Part shown: piece after piece, positions 31,900 through 43,711 of the stretch | Numbering within the stretch: position 1 is the first letter of the stretch | Layout: every line of letters begins with the position of its first letter | NCBI GenBank assembly: GCA_949825045.1 | Contig: OX463815.1 | Span: forward strand, 27,333,356-27,397,355 | DNA length: 64,000 nt | Source: Argyresthia goedartella | Lineage: Eukaryota > Arthropoda > Insecta > Lepidoptera > Argyresthiidae | Reading direction: 5' to 3' | Position numbers and translations under genes: made by a program | The notes under the pieces: model-generated | Told to the model about the DNA's origin: nothing | Database searches by the model: none | The model's input: only the letters and a program-made list of their open reading frames with translations

Positions 31900-34242
31900 T
31901 TTATGTCATATATTTCTAGAGCCGACTAGAATTACACTTACCAGCCAAACTTGCTTAGATAACGTTTTTTGTGACTGTGCATTCACAAGTAAAAATGTAA
32001 TTAACTGCTTACCCTCCGATCACAGTGGTCAAACAGTTTCATTCCCAATTGCCAGTAAAAATAGGACTGATCCATCATTTTATAGGCCTATTACATCCCA
32101 TAGACTAGAGACGTATATGAAAAAGTTAGATATAAATTTGCCAGTACCGGATTTTGATGAACAGAACCCAAACAAAATCTACTCAGACTTCTTCAGCATT
32201 ATTCAGACAGAATTCAATAAAGTTTTTAAATTAAAGAAAGTCAGTGACTACAACTGTAAATCTTAATTTAATGACTGGGCAACGTTTGGAATTCGTAAAA
32301 GTAGAGTTATCTTATATGACCTTTATGAACAAAAAACCTATAACTTTGATCGAAAATTTCATGACTACGTTAAGAAATATTCCAAAACTTTCAAGTTGGT
32401 TTGTAGAACTGCAAAAACTTTACACATTAATAGAAAAATTCAAAATTCAAATAATAGAATGAAAACAGTTTGGCAAATAATTAACCGCGAAACTGGCAAA
32501 GTTATATCAAGGGACAATGATTTCTGCCTAAAGATAGGTGATGATGTTGTTAAATCCAGCGCTGATGTTGCTCGAGCTTTTGAAACATTCTTCACCAATG
32601 TACCCTTACTCACAACAGACCGTCTAAATTCATCTCCATATGAAGCAGAGACTTTATTAAAAAATAACACTAGCGCCAGTAATGTATATTTAAAATTTCA
32701 TCATGTATATCCCCAGGACATTGTCAAAACGTTTAAATTACTTAACTTAAAAAATACGGAAGACCTGTGGGGTATATCAGTCAAAGTCATTGGTTCAGTA
32801 CTTCTAGTTATAGCCCCACACTTAGCTTATATATTCAATAAATGTGTTGACGATGGGGCTTTCCCAGACCTCATGAAACACAGTAAACTGATACCTCTGT
32901 TCAAGTCGGGAGATAAGCGTGATCCTTCAAATTTCAGACCAATATCTGTTCTTCCAACACTAAGTAAAATATTTGAAAAGATTATACTCAATCAAATGCT
33001 CTCACACTTCAACCGTACAAAACAACTCCATGCCAAACAATACGGTTTCACTAGGGGTAAATCGACTACAGATGCAGGTATTACCCTTATATCTCATATT
33101 TATTCTGCATGGGAGGCCGCACACGATGCTATCGGAGTTTTTTGCGACCTGCGAAGGCGTTTGATTGTGTTGATCATAATACGCTATTAATTAAATTAAA
33201 TCATTACGGAGTTAGAAATAAAGTGTTGGATCTACTAAGATCATACCTAAGCAATAGAATTCAAAAGACAGAAGTTAACGGCGTAAAATCTGATGGATCG
33301 GGTGTTAAAATGGGCGTTCCACAAGGTTCCATATTAGGCCCTTTCTTATTCCTGGTATATATTAATGATCTGCCTTTCATGGTGGAGAAATTAACTGACA
33401 TAGTGTTGTTTGCTGATGATACTTCACTGGTCTTCAAAATTGAAAGACAAAAAGGAGAATTTGATGATGTTAATGGTGTATTGTCTTTAACCTTGAATTG
33501 GTTCACAGTTAATAATTTATTGTTAAACGCTGGTAAAACCAAGTGTATCAAATTCTCACTTCCAAATGTCAGGCAAGTTGAGACCAGTTTAGTGTTAGAC
33601 AACAGCACGTTAGAATTAGTAAATGATACGAAGTTTCTTGGAATAACCATTGATAGCAAATTGCAGTGGGGACCCCACATAGATAAATCGGATGGTAAAT
33701 TAAGTTCTGCGGCTTACGCTGTTAGGAACATCAGACAAAGCACGGATGTGGCTACATCTAGGCTAGTATATTTTAGTTACTTTCATAGTGTGATGTCCTA
33801 TGGTATCTTGTTGTGGGGGAAAGCAGCGGATATTCAAACTATTTTTATTTTACAGAAAAGAGCTATTCGAGCAATTTATAATTTAAAACGAACAGACTCC
33901 TTAAGAGAGCTTTTTAAAGAAATTGACATACTAACAGTAGCTAGTCAATTTATTTTCGAAAATATAATGTATGTACGCAAGAACCTTACAACATTTTCCA
34001 AATTTAGCGATAGCTGTAATGTTTACCTAAGAAATAATCACAGACTATGTGCGCCCCGTTTAAGACTCGCGAAGGTTAGCAATTCTTTCAAGGGTCAGTG
34101 CATTCTCTACTACAATAAGATACCTCTGGAGATTTTGAAATTGCCATTTGAGCAATTTAAAAAGCATGTTAAAGCGACTTTGTCGAAAAAGGGATATTAC
34201 AATGTTCAAGATTACTTAAATGACAGGACTGTATGGGGTTAA
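31865..34242 (+). pseudogene. LINE ORF2 (endonuclease end and RT), frameshifted
   Basis: The product is readable across at least three frames: the endonuclease tail to 32266, a linker in other frames to about 32460, RT domains 1-2 (LKHSKLIPLFKSGDKRDPSN, NFRPISVLPTLSKIFEKII), a frame break in the FCDL-S-KAFD motif at about 33150, then GVPQGSILGPFLFLVYINDL and VLFADDTSLVFK (FADD box intact) to the C-terminus [20 protein letters not shown]. The breaks make it non-functional. It is the best reference in the window for the fragments in gene 1 intron 2 and at 13.3 kb. Confidence 0.85.
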
Positions 34243-34500
34243 TCTGGCTCAACACAGACATTGCTGTTAATAATTTTGTAATTATTTATTCCAGCTTATT
34301 AAATAAAAATAAATCATAATTGTATTAGTTAAGCACAACCTATTTTTAAAAGAGATCTAAAAATCAATCTGTGGGAGTTTCTACGCCCTTCTTCTCCCAC
34401 AGTGGTCCAATGTAGAGAAGAGGCAAAAAATGACGTTTGCTAAGAATATCTAAATATCTACAGTAATAAAGTACTTTTGAGTTTGAGTTTGAGTTTGAGT
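31865..34500 (+). mobile_element. 5'-truncated Jockey-like LINE nested in the gypsy element
   Basis: Starts within the endonuclease (LCHIFLEPTRITLTSQTCLD, LPSDHSGQTV), continues through RT to 34242, has a 3' UTR with CTCCCACAGTGG and ATAATAAA-like signals, and ends in TTTGAG repeats at about 34477-34500. After it the gypsy 3' UTR resumes. Similar sequences at 7730-8457, 13305-13545 and, more distantly, 60385-62760 show an active family in this genome. Confidence 0.88.
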
Positions 34501-35070
34501 GGCACATTAAAGACATTAAATCCTAAATTTTCTTAACTTCTATTAACTGTTAATTTGTATATATGTATAAATATCACCATCATTTTCACCTTATTATTTT
34601 ATTTCTTCCTTTAATCCAGTGTTCTTCAACACATTTTACTTTAGGACCTCGAATTTTCGTTGGTTAGTCTTCACCTATTTTTTTAAATCTTTATTTCAGA
34701 CACATCTCGTTGGCGATGTGGCTGATCTCTGGCTTCGAGCTCTACCGCTCTGGCCGTTCTTAATCTTGTCTTAAGTCGTAGCGACTAAAGCTACCTTAGG
34801 ATTAATTTGTTTCTCTTTACCTCTACTTATTTTATTTTTTTTTCCACGCAGGAACGGATGACAACTCCTTAAGTAAGCCTGAATGTCCTTTTGAAAACAC
34901 ACCTTTAGAGTGGTAGTCATTGAATGTGAACTCCACCCTTACCGGAATGAAGATGATGAATGTAAGAGATGGTATATCTGATTTTGCCTGGTGATGTCTG
35001 TTTCTGCAAAGCTGTGTTTTTATGGTTTATTTTTGTACATATCAAAATTTTTGCTGAGTCAAAAAAAATT
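34501..35070 (+). other. 3' untranslated internal region of the gypsy element
   Basis: AT-rich sequence between the LINE tail and the purine tract, with no envelope or other ORF that I can support. The open frame at 34969-35268 runs into the LTR and is not gene-like. Confidence 0.55.
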
Positions 35071-35088
35071 CCAGGGTCGGGGGGAAAA
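35071..35088 (+). other. Polypurine tract
   Basis: CCAGGGTCGGGGGGAAAA directly before the 3' LTR, the expected primer for plus-strand DNA synthesis. Confidence 0.75.
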
Positions 35089-36227
35089 TGTAGTGTTATG
35101 CTACTTACATGTCATTTTCCTTGCTGCTGCTGCTTGATGCTTGCTGAGCTATACAGCTTATTATTTGTCATCACCTTTATTTTCATAGGACCCTGTAACG
35201 TTTTAAACCATAAGAACACATTAACAAATCATTTTCGCTCTGCATTTTCATGCTATCAGCACTTCTAAATCGATAGCGAAGGGGCTTACCTTTGGTGACC
35301 TTGTATTTGGCTTTCTCCGAAACTCTGCAGTCTTGGGCTTCGTTCGCGCTGGTGCGCTACCCTTTTTCCTTTCGCTGTTATGTAATTTTGGCTATGTGAA
35401 CTTGTTAAATTTTATATTACGAGCCTGAAAACAAACTTTGACATTTGTTGACGTCTTTGTTTATCTGGTTGTCATGGCAATGTCCATTCAAACTCGTTAG
35501 CGGTCTGATAGGTTTGCTTCAATACTTTTACAAAAATACTTTTTCTCTCTTGGCCACTCACAAAAATTACGTTTAATTTAAATAATTTTTAGAACTCTCC
35601 AAAAAGGGTATAAAAGCGGAACATTTCTGAAATTCTGGAGTCTCAGGTCAGCTTCTGAACTAGAAGTATCACTTAAAGGCCTTATCCCGGGGTCGCACTA
35701 CCCCGGGATCCTGCGAGCCTTCAAACTCCCTCAAACCTTCAAACAATCCTTCAAACAACGGGATCCTGCGAGCCTTCAAACTCCCTCAAACCTTCAAACA
35801 ATCCTTCAAACAACGGGATCCTGCGAGCCTTCAAACTCCCTCAAACCTTCAAACAATCCTTCAAATAACGGGATTCTGCGAGCCGCGCCTACGCCGCGAT
35901 CCTGCGAGCCGTCCCTACAAAGGGATCCTGCGAGCCGTAACTACAAATACGCCGCTACCGTTCCTACAACGACGATTTCAACATCTACAACAACAAATAC
36001 ACCTGCATCCTGGTCACCACCCCACCGGTCTCTTACTCTTCGTGTCCTCCGCTTCCTTTTTTATACTTAATTTGTCTTTTATAAAACTTGTTCTCATTTC
36101 ATCCATCCTCATCTTCGTATCATTTTTTTATTTTCTTCATTGTAAATAAATAATAAACTGTTACTACTAAATTTTAGTCTGGTTGTTTTCTGTTAGGTTC
36201 TGGTTAGGTTCGTATCGTTACACGACA
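35089..36227 (+). repeat. 3' LTR of the gypsy element
   Basis: 1139 bp, same TATAAAAG (35609-35616) and AATAAA as the 5' LTR. All three units of the GGGATCCTGCGAGCC repeat have the longer form with AATCCTTCAAAC, while the first unit of the 5' LTR lacks it. Confidence 0.92.
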
Positions 36228-37460
36228 CTATTTATTTTATTCTGTTTTTTAGTATTTGTTGTTATAGCGGCAACAGAAATACATCATCTGTAAAAAAAAT
36301 AACAGTCTAATTATCACGGTTCATGAAACACAGCCTCGTGACAGACGGACAAACAGACGGACGGACAGCGGAAGCTTACTAATAGGGTCCCGTTTGGCAC
36401 CCTTCGACTACGGAACCCTAAGAAAAATATTTTTTTTATTGTTTTTCGAATAGATGGGCAAACTGTACACAAGTACATAAGGACGCCAAATATCCTGATA
36501 AAATTGACGATGTAACGTGTTGTTTATTGTTTATATTGGAACATATTTTAAATAGCGATACATAATTATCGTGTACCGTGAAAAGTGAACCACCACTTAT
36601 GGGTAAGTGTGAACAAACGTTTTTTTATTTTGTTTTCAATACAAACTTAGTTTTAATTGTCGTAAATTGTGTTAGAGTAACTGCTGTATCTGATCATGTA
36701 CCACCATAACCAAGGCTTTATCGGGTAACTTGTAAAAAGTTTATAAAAAGCCGTTATCAACGATCCCCAACCCTACCTTTCTGTAGGCAATATTTTTTTT
36801 CATATTAGACTTGAATTATGTTGCGGTTATCAGGATAAGTATTTTTGCAGAAGATTTGAAGACTCTATCTTTTTCTCAAGAACTAGTAGTCCCTGAGAAA
36901 AGTACCTGTAACAGACAGACGGACGGACGGATGGACGGACACGCGAGTTATCTTATAAGGTACGGAACGTTTTGAGCTACGGAACTCTAAAATCAACACT
37001 CGTACCCTAACCCACGACATAGTTGGAATTGAGTAGCTGCGGTAGCAATCTGTGTATTTAATAAATGATAATATAAAAGGACAAGTCATTATCAGTTCTA
37101 TCGAAATACTATACAAATACCCAAATCGCTTTAGGTGTGATGTTTACAGTTAATTTAAGAGGTCTCTCGATTCCCCATGATCCCATCAACTCGCCCTGAA
37201 TGAAGATGAGAAATAGTTAAGAAGCTCTCCTCCTGGTACGTCACCATAACATCCACTTCACCATAAGCATTATGACGAGAAAACGTCACTCAGCAAGCAT
37301 AGTAAAGTAGCCATATCGCAACCTGTGGGATACCTCGTATTAAGTCTTCATCATCAGTTCGACTGAACAAAATTATACTTCCTGAGAGTAAATGCACGAG
37401 TTACTACTAATGATATGACAATGTGTCTATTCAGAAGGTAATTTCCTCCCGAACAAAAAA
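36228..37460. other. Right part of the unit B spacer
   Basis: Continues the unit spacer after the gypsy insertion and corresponds to unit A from about 19440 to 20840. It contains GACAGACGGACAAACAGACG and GACGGACGGATGGACGG tracts. A deletion of some 180 bases relative to unit A lies near 36495. No gene. Confidence 0.6.
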
Positions 37461-37489
37461 AGATTGTTTAGAATCTGTTCATTCGTCTT

Positions 37490-37870
37490 GGAAAAATCAC
37501 TGATATGCACCATTGATATTGAGATCTCCTTCGCTCCAGTTTACTTTCTTCAATGCGTCTTCCAGGACATTGTTGATGGTGGTGGTAATGAGCTTGGACG
37601 TAAGAGTGGCTCCTTGTCAGACGCCCCGTTTTGTCGGAATGGGGTTGAAGAGTTTAGCATTCGCATCTGAATAGTCGTGGAGCTATGGAGCTCCTAAAGA
37701 ATATCCAAACAGATATCTCTTATCAATACCGAAACGTTGGATGGCAGACAACAGATATCTCTTATCAATACCGAAGACGGTCTCAGCCTCACGAAATAGA
37801 GCTTGACGCTGTCTAAATCTTTTTTCCTTTCGACAAAGGCAAAACGTAAGGGCAAATTGAAATCTCTTGA
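37490..37870 (-). pseudogene. RTE-like RT relic in unit C
   Basis: Minus strand reads GV-stop-QGATLTSKLITTTI with NNVLEDALKKVNWSEGDLN, the same relic as in units B and D. The segment ACAGATATCTCTTATCAATA occurs twice (about 37711 and 37746), a local duplication unique to this copy. Confidence 0.7.
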
Positions 37871-37978
37871 TTTAAGCGCGGAGTAGTAGGTAAACGCATA
37901 AATTTGTATTTATTCTTATTTGTATATTTAAATAAATAATCGTTGATCATGTACTGACAGGTACAGGTAGTGGCAGGA

Positions 37979-39477
37979 CTAGTGGTGGTAGTACGCGGGG
38001 GCGGCAGCGTAGACCGGGGCGGCCTTGAGCACGTGGGCGGGCCCGTGAGTAGGGGCAGTGCTGTGCACCACCGCGTTGAAGCCGCTGTGGTCATCGGCGG
38101 TGTACTCCACGGTCCTGATGGAGCCGTCGGCCTCGTGGAACGAGTACGAGCCCTTCACCACGTCGCCGTCGCGGGACTCTTGCTGGGACTTGTTGTCACC
38201 GGTGTGGCCGTCGGCGACCGAATATGTGTACTCGTACTTGGGGTGCGCCTGCAACAAGAAACATTCCACTCAGCGAGAGATCTCTAACTCGATAGACTGT
38301 GTAAACACACTCCATATCAGACGAGGGGAGACAGGAAGTGTAACAAACGGTTAAATTAAAGCCACGATGCGCTACATGTGCCACATGAGAGCACACCAGC
38401 GAAGGTTTTCGGTTTCAGCTACTTCTACGGAAGTAGCTGAAACCAAATTTAGACAAGACCATGATGATGATATGAATAAGGGGATAAACTTGCATCATAT
38501 TCCTCCTCGTGGTGAGCAGATACCAGCTTGGCGACGGGGGCTGCGTAGTGGACGGGGGCGGTGGCGTATTGAGCTGGAGCAGCGTGGTAGGCAACCGGGG
38601 CAGGGGCAGCGTGGTATATAGGGGCGGCTACAGCCAGCTTGGCGATAGGGGCGGCATGATACACGGGGGCAGCATGAGCCTGGTCGTGATGCACGATGCT
38701 TTGTGAGGAGACGGCGGCGGCGGAGGAGTAGTGGTGGGGCTCAGGCAGCAGACCTGCAGCCGACACCGCCAGCACGGCGCTCAGGGCAAGGATCTATAAA
38801 ATATTGAGTCTCATTAGACAATGCTCTACTAGTGCGAATGACGTTTGCAAATTATAAATAATATCTGAGGACTGAGCCCTACTCGAAGGTTGGTTGGTGG
38901 AGTCGGTTGCGCCGATGACAAATCATCAGACTGCACATCACTAATCCTAATCTGTTATAACTACGTGTAGGCTGAATAATTCAATACCTGTGCCAGGTGA
39001 CAAAAATATTGCGTGCTTGCTTGTTCAAGCAATGACGATGTATTTGGGTACGACGCATTGAACGAAGCTTTTTGGTTAGGCTTCTCCCTCCAACACACTT
39101 AATACTCAAACTTGATGCTAGGGCGGGAATCTCACGGCAATGATAATGACTTTTTCAATTGTCCTTGCAATTTCTGCCTTATTTTCATTGTCATAAAGTA
39201 AAGTACCGACCTCAATGTGCGGAAAAGATGAAAGCATGAAAACTCTTAAAAACGCGTTTGCCCGTTAGATCGATTTTTGCCCCCAAAAACCCCTTTCTTA
39301 ATTAATTATAATGCTAATTTAAGCACTCAAAACATATACAGTTACAAATATTCCTCGTTTATAGTATAGGAGGCTCGGCCACGGGCTACGGCCTACTGCC
39401 TCGCACCTACAGTGGATAATATTGTAGAGAGTATTTCTCTAATCGTTCACTTCACTACCACTTACTTTGGAGAACAT
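37979..39477 (-). CDS. RR-2 cuticular protein, gene 4 (tandem unit C)
   Basis: Exons on the minus strand: 39477-39466, 38793-38494 and 38248-37979; 193 residues. It has the signal peptide [22 protein letters not shown] repeats with APAQYATAP (Gln where the others have His), HHEEEYD, and the RR-2 domain with [20 protein letters not shown]. Intron 2 starts GCAAGT and carries the hairpin shared with gene 3. Intron 1 lacks the segment around GTTAACCGTATC that genes 2 and 3 keep. An AATAAA at 37914-37909 (minus) serves polyadenylation. Intact and presumably expressed. By protein it is closest to gene 3, but its upstream spacer is closer to unit D. Confidence 0.92.
38400..38447. repeat. Inverted repeat in intron 2 of gene 4
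   Basis: Same hairpin as in gene 3 (GGTTTCAGCTACTTC, TACG loop, GAAGTAGCTGAAACC), with the outermost bases mismatched (CAAATTT instead of CGAATTT). Confidence 0.85.
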
Positions 39478-39538
39478 TGCGTTGTTTTCTCTGTTGATAC
39501 TGAACAGTGAATGATATACTAACTTTTTGTGGCACTGG

Positions 39539-39585
39539 TTTTATACTAACAGGTTCTTCTACTTATTCCATGACAGCCGACCTTG
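39539..39585 (-). promoter_or_regulatory. Core promoter of gene 4
   Basis: Minus-strand TATAAAA at 39545-39539 and CAAGGTC core at 39585-39579. Confidence 0.65.
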
Positions 39586-40211
39586 CCCCGGGTCAAAAGC
39601 TTCCAATTTGAGCTTACATTTGCCGACTTGCTTCGAGGCTCCGCTACATTGGCAAGTGACTTTGCTTTCGATTGCACGTTTAAGAGACATCTCTTTAGAT
39701 TTCATTTGGATCACATTATTATGCGCTTTAGATACAATTGAACGTTATGATATTTTTTTAAGTATCATGCCTTTCTCCACACAATATCTTACTCTGTTTG
39801 ATCTAAAATTGAGATTTAAGTAAGTGTTTATTCTTTTGTTTACTATAAAAGCATTTGCTTTTTACCCAACTGCAGCAAAGCGGAAAATAGTAGTGTTATC
39901 TGTTTGTCTTGTATGTACATTTGTGTGTATGTATCTATGTTCTTGTGTCCTCTCGTATCTACTCAACAGCTCAACAGATTTTAATAAATGTAACGTCATT
40001 AGATTTGCCTGGATAGCACGAGTGTTACTGGGTATATCAAAAAAGAAAATTCCGGATTTTATGGACTTTAATGTGCCGGAAAAAAAAATAAGACCCTCAA
40101 TTGGGTTATCAAAATAAAGGGCCTTGAAAGGCTAGTATCGAACTATTGTCTTATCTTGCAGAAGCTATGTGTTATACACCTTAGACCTAAACTACCTAAA
40201 AAGCAGGAAAT

Positions 40212-40352
40212 CAATGACGGCATTAAAAAACTAAAAATCCCAAAGGCGGTACCCAAAAAGCGCAAAACAAGCAGATATTTAGTATTATCTGCTTGTTTTG
40301 CGCTTTTTAGTACCACCGTCGGGTTTTTTAGTTATTTTAATGACGTCATTTA
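40212..40352. repeat. Fold-back (long hairpin) element in unit C
   Basis: Left arm (about 40212-40275, with ACTAAAAATCCCAAAGGCGG and AAAGCGCAAAACAAGCAGAT) and right arm (about 40286-40352) are imperfect inverted copies around a loop of about ten bases. Unit D has only the left half at 45967-46035. It is probably a small non-autonomous DNA element or a product of template switching. Confidence 0.75.
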
Positions 40353-41239
40353 TTTCCGTAATTATTGGTATAAGATGAAGATATCACAGAGTTAAATCTA
40401 ATTTAATTAAAAAGCAGGCGGGACATGGGTTGCGCCTGCATAGAACTTTATTCATTCTACATCAACCTCTCAGATCCTGGATGTATATGTAGTATGTATC
40501 GCGTCAGGGGTTAACTAAATTAAAACAGTGTTTAAATGACCTATCGAGGCTTACATCGTGTAACGCTAATGTATTCTCACATTTATATATCCTTATATAT
40601 AAAAAAGACGATATGTGAAGAAGATACTAAATTTATTGGTGAAAGTATAATAAAATTAATTCTAAAGCACAATAAATTATCTCAAGTGACGATTTACATA
40701 GTAATTAACATTGTCAACTGCACATAATATGCATTTTAGTAATTGATGACGTTCTCAGCATTTTTTAATATCGCATTTAAATTTCCTGTGAAGGTTACCG
40801 CTGATGCAGCGTTATTTCTTGCAAAAACAGGAATAAATCCTTTTGTTCTAGGACAATAAATGATTTTAGGGGGCTGAATGGCCTACATAGCTTAGAGAAA
40901 AAAAAAACAAGTGCGAGTCGGACTCCCGCACGAAGGGTTCTATACCATTATTTATAAAAACCGGCCAAGTGCGTGTCGGATTCAGCACATTTAGGGTTCC
41001 ATAATAAATGTAGAATATGAGCCAAAAAAATAATTAGGAAGGTACTCACTTCACATACATCTGATACACCTAGCTAAAATATCACTGACATTCTTCACCA
41101 GCAAACAATCACTTTTTTATAGTGTTTGTCTGAATGACAAAGATATATTTACCGTTTTAATAAATGTTTTATATCTTAAAAACTACAAATTTAATTTTTT
41201 TATAACCAATTTTAGTTGAAAATGATTATTGAATTACAC

Positions 41240-41264
41240 AATATATATATATATATATATATAT
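41240..41264. repeat. AT dinucleotide microsatellite
   Basis: A run of AT repeats in the unit C spacer, not seen at this position in the other units. Confidence 0.85.
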
Positions 41265-43269
41265 TATTTAGATTTTCTTACTTAAAAAGTTGGAGGTCGT
41301 CACACACACTTATTTTTAATTTTAGAAGGGTCTATCTATCTCTTTTACAATTTACTTTGAGGGAAAAATGGTATTAGGAACCTCAAAGTCATTTAAGACC
41401 TATCTATAAATGCCCTACACAAATAGGTTTGATGAAATATAGTAAATTTCGTATGAGTTCGCAAAGGCTTATATTTACGAACCCAGAAGTTTAAGGCACG
41501 AGCTAAAGGCACGAGTCGTAGCGAGGTTCGTGAAAAGCCTTTTAGAACGAGTTAAGAATATAAGTTTTCCGCCTGAGAACCGAAAACTATGCGGCGAAGG
41601 TGCTATTTTTAGCTCAGAAGTCGGAAAAAATATTTTCATTCGCGACCATATGTTTCTTGGGGAAAGTTGTTTATAATGATGGGTATTATCATTCCCGGAA
41701 ATATGGTCAGCTACTTAAATGTCACCCTGTATAACTAAATATTCTGTGAATATTTCAAGCGTCCACCCGTTGCCCTTATCAATATCGAGCAAAAACGAGA
41801 AAAAAATACACTTTTGTTGTATGAGAGCCCCCTTCAATATGTATGAGAGCCCCCTTCAATATTTATTAAACTCTGTTTTTTAGTATTTGTTGTCATAGCG
41901 CAGATAAGAATACATCATCTGTGAAAATTCCTACAGTCTCATTGTCACGGTTCATGAGATACAGCCTGGTGACAGACGGACAGCGGAGTATTAATAATAG
42001 CGTCCCGTTTGGCAACCTTCGGGTACGGAACCCTAATAAAAATATACTTTTATTGTTATTCGAATATATGGGCAAACTTTACACAAATACACAAGGACGC
42101 CAAATGTCCTGATTAGGTCGTTTTATGGTCACTTGGACACAAAAAACAAAAGACTTTTTATATCGAAAATTGTGTGTTCTGGTGGACAGCGTCGTCGGTG
42201 TCACATAGGTAGTATCTATTATATGTCTGTGGGTGACATGATTATGCAGGTGCTAATTCCAACGAATTCAAATTGTAAAATAAAATTGACGATGCAACGT
42301 ATTGTTAAAGATATTGTTTATATTGGAACATATTTTAAATAGCGGTACATAATCATCGTGAACCGTGTAAAGTGAACCACCACTCATGGGTAAATGTGAA
42401 CAAACGTTTTTTTATTTCGTTTTCAATACAAACGTAGTTTTAATTGTCGTAAATTATGTTATAGTAACTGCTGTATCTGATCATGTACAGCCACAACCAA
42501 GTCTTTGTCGGGTAACTTGTAAAAAGTTTATAAAAAGCCCTTATCAACGATAAGACAACTCTACCTTTCTGTAGGAAATATTTTTTTCATATTAGACTTG
42601 AATTATGTTGCGGTTATCAGGAAAATTATTTTTGCAGAAGATTTGAAGACTCTATCTTTTTCTCTGAAAAGTGTCTGTAACAGACAGACGGATGGACAGA
42701 TGGACGGACACGCGAGTTATCTTATAAGGTTACGGAACGTTTTGAGCTGAGCGGAACCCTAAAATCAACACTCGTACCCTAACTCACGACATTGCTGGAA
42801 TTGAGTAGCTGCGGTAGCAATCTGTGTATTTAATAAATGATAATAAATACAAGAGGACAATTCATCATCAGTTCTATCGAAATACTATACAAATATCAAA
42901 TCGCTGTAGGTGTGATGTTTATAGTTAATTAAAGAGGTCCCTCGATTCCCCATGATCCCATCATCTCGCCCGGACTGACGTTGAGAAATAGTTGAGAAGC
43001 TCTCCTCCTGGTACGTCACCATCACATCCACTTCACCATAAGCATTATGACGAGAAAACGTCACTCAGCAAGCATAGTAAAGAAGCCATATCGCAACCTG
43101 TGGGATACCTCGTATTAAGTCTTCATCATCAGTTCGACTGAACAAAATTATACTTCGTGAGAGTAAATGCACGAGTTACTACGAAAAATATGGCAATGGG
43201 TCTATTCGGAAGGTAATTTCCTCCCGAACAAAAAAAGATGGTTTAGAATCGGTTCATTCGTCTTGGAGA

Positions 43270-43620
43270 AATGACTGATATGCAGCATTGATATTGAGAT
43301 CTCCTTCGCTCCAGTCTACTCTCTTCAATGCGTCTTCCAGGACATTGTTGATGGTGGTGGTAATGAGCTTGGACGTAAGAGTGGCTCCTTGTCAGACGCC
43401 CCGTTTTGTCGGAATGGGGTTGAAGAATTTAGCATTCGCATCTGAATAGTCGTGGAGCTATGGAGCTCCTAAAGAATATCCAAACAGATATCTCTTATCA
43501 ATACCGAAACGTTGGATGGCATGGAAGACGGTCTCAGCCTCACGAAATAGAGCTTGACGCTGTCTAAATCTTTTTTCCTTTCGACAAAGGCAAAACGTAA
43601 GGGCAAATTGAAATCTCAGT
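43270..43620 (-). pseudogene. RTE-like RT relic in unit D
   Basis: Same relic as in units B and C (GAGATCTCCTTCGCTCCAGT onward on the plus strand), encoding on the minus strand the QGATLTSKLITTTI region with stops. It lies between unit C spacer and gene 5. Confidence 0.7.
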
Positions 43621-43711
43621 AGGTAAACGCATAAATTTGTATTTATTCTTATTTGTATATTAAAATAAATAATCATTGATCATGTACTGACAGGTACAGG
43701 TAGTGGCAGGA

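Larger units (their letters stand above)
25906..36227 (+). mobile_element. Ty3/gypsy LTR retrotransposon, 10.3 kb, with a LINE nested inside
   Basis: Two LTRs (TGTAGTG...ACGACA), a primer-binding site TGGCGCCCAACG at 27038, a purine tract at 35071-35088, gag, and a pol ordered protease-RT-RNase H-integrase identify a Ty3/gypsy element. Flanks are ATAT (25902-25905) and CTAT (36228-36231), an imperfect 4-bp duplication. The uninterrupted target is seen in unit A at about 19436. Pol has frame breaks at about 29371 and 29870, and a 2.6-kb LINE sits between integrase and the 3' UTR. No envelope gene is present. Confidence 0.93.
20840..37460. repeat. Tandem unit B, enlarged by two insertions
   Basis: Runs from the RT relic before gene 3 to the RT relic before gene 4, 16.6 kb between the two gene ends. 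Removing the 674-bp insertion at 24804 and the 10.3-kb gypsy element at 25906 leaves about 5.6 kb, the size of the other units. The spacer outside the insertions contains no gene. Confidence 0.85.
37460..43240. repeat. Tandem unit C
   Basis: Gene 4 and its upstream spacer; gene 4 to gene 5 spacing is 5733 bp. It shares with unit D, and not with A or B, a block at 40100-40415 that contains a fold-back structure. The rest of the spacer has dispersed-repeat pieces (GGCCAAGTGCGTGTCGGATT at 40963, GACAGACGGACAGCGGAG at about 41972) and no gene. Confidence 0.85.

Noticed and set aside
34969..35268. Possible envelope gene of the gypsy element
   Set aside because: The frame runs across the purine tract into the LTR and lacks a fusion or membrane protein pattern; the element has no env.
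41240..41264. Regulatory TATA cluster
   Set aside because: It is a plain AT microsatellite in intergenic spacer.
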